From Stenotrophomonas sp. (GTDB lineage Bacteria > Pseudomonadota > Gammaproteobacteria > Xanthomonadales > Xanthomonadaceae): a stretch of 13,167 nt of DNA. Positions 12,529 to 13,167 of this stretch are shown here, piece by piece (position 1 is the first letter of the stretch; every line of letters starts with the position of its first letter). A program made the translations under genes and the position numbers. The stretch is from the NCBI GenBank assembly GCA_003248565.1, contig QFOV01000077.1, forward strand, positions 1-13,167, written 5' to 3'. The notes beneath the pieces are model-generated. The model worked only from the letters and a program-made list of their open reading frames with translations, had not been told where the DNA came from and made no database searches.

Positions 12529-13167
12529 ATGACGGCTGCTACTTCCTCGCCGTGGGGCAGGTCCGCGGCGGCACAGCCCGGCGTGCAGACCCGTGCGCTG
12601 GCGGCCAAGGTGCTGGCGGCGGTGATCGGCAAGGGCCGCTCGTTGAAAGCCGAGCTCGGCGCAGCCCTGCCCAAGCTCGACGACAGCCGCGACCGCGCGC
12701 TGCTGGAAGCCATCTGCTTTGCCGCGCTACGTCGCCGCGTGGTCTACGACCAGGCACTGCGGAAATGGCTGCAGAAGCCGTTGGGCGCGCGCGATGGTGA
12801 TCTGCGCGCACTGCTGATGGCCGGTTTCGCGCAGCTGGATGTACTGCAGCTGCCTGCCCATGCCGCGTTGTCAGCGACGGTGGAGGCGGCGCGCGCGCTG
12901 GGCCGTGAGCGTCAAGCTGGCATGGTCAACGCATTGCTGCGTCGCGCACAGCGCGAAGGCTTTGCCGAGGCGCGCGCTGAAGATGCGTGGCCGCAATGGC
13001 TGCTGGCCAAGGTGCAGCACGACTGGCCAGGGCAGGCCGCAGAAATCATCGCGCAGAGTCTGCAGCCAGCGCCGATGTGGCTGCGGGTGAACCGTCAGCA
13101 GCACTCGCGCGAAGCGTATCTGGATTTGTTGGCCGAGGCCGGCATTGAGGCCATTGCCGAGCCCTTG
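12529..13167 (+). CDS. rsmB: 16S rRNA (cytosine-967 C5)-methyltransferase RsmB, 5' part
   Basis: 213 codons are in the window and the frame is open at the right edge, so the gene is partial. RsmB methylates C967 of 16S rRNA. What is visible is the N-terminal NusB-like RNA-binding domain: R-A-L-A-A-K-V-L near 22-29, D-R-A-L-L-E-A-I-C-F-A-A-L-R-R near 56-70, P-A-H-A-A-L near 107-112 and V-N-A-L-L-R-R near 132-138. The segment PMWLRVNRQQHSR follows, closely matching the Escherichia coli protein. The SAM-binding domain and its two catalytic cysteines lie beyond the window. The ATG is 4 bp after the fmt stop, with GAGGG upstream, consistent with co-transcription with fmt. Confidence 0.95.
   Translation, partial: MTAATSSPWGRSAAAQPGVQTRALAAKVLAAVIGKGRSLKAELGAALPKLDDSRDRALLEAICFAALRRRVVYDQALRKWLQKPLGARDGDLRALLMAGFAQLDVLQLPAHAALSATVEAARALGRERQAGMVNALLRRAQREGFAEARAEDAWPQWLLAKVQHDWPGQAAEIIAQSLQPAPMWLRVNRQQHSREAYLDLLAEAGIEAIAEPL

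Overview
This window is a chromosomal housekeeping region of a high-GC gammaproteobacterium in the Xanthomonadaceae, most likely Stenotrophomonas. The protein sequences are xanthomonad-like (the DUF4124 secreted pair, TopA with a lysine/alanine-rich tail, a LysM protein between dprA and def). In addition, positions 2474-2542 hold an inverted pair of GTAG-headed palindromes with a GCCGAGC-CAT-GCTCGGC core, which matches the SMAG repeats described in Stenotrophomonas maltophilia. The genus call is an inference.

Layout. 3-233 (-) is a small alanine-rich lipoprotein, divergent from a tropinone-reductase-like short-chain dehydrogenase at 329-1105 (+). The dehydrogenase converges on, and overlaps by 13 bp, two tandem secreted DUF4124 proteins (1093-1719 and 1719-2387, -) joined by a TGATG stop/start overlap. 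2388-2606 is a repeat-dense spacer with REP-like palindromes, a SMAG dimer and a G-quadruplex-type run. Then come tsaC (2607-3167, -) and topA (3419-5905, -), with hairpin-rich spacers at 3168-3418 and 5906-6176. Upstream on the same strand lie a GYF_2+RDD membrane protein (6177-7115), a GYF_2+pilin-like protein (7149-7862), smg (7905-8378), dprA (8424-9575) and a LysM protein (9654-10778). On the plus strand, divergent from the LysM gene, run def (10907-11422), fmt (11601-12524) and the first 213 codons of rsmB (12529 to the window end).

How the genes fit together. def-fmt-rsmB and the opposed dprA-smg-(topA)-tsaC series form a conserved gammaproteobacterial neighbourhood around translation initiation and termination of the initiator-formylation cycle, rRNA and tRNA modification, DNA uptake and DNA topology. 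The part that departs from this core is the two adjacent genes between smg and topA. Both encode an N-terminal GYF_2 (DUF4339) domain, one fused to an RDD membrane domain and the other to a type IV pilin-like transmembrane segment and cysteine-rich ectodomain without a visible prepilin cleavage site. This pair is the best candidate for a poorly described system here. The evidence is domain architecture and synteny only.

I see no rRNA or tRNA genes, CRISPR array, transposase, integrase or prophage gene. Most other long open frames are antisense shadows of the genes above, caused by high GC.
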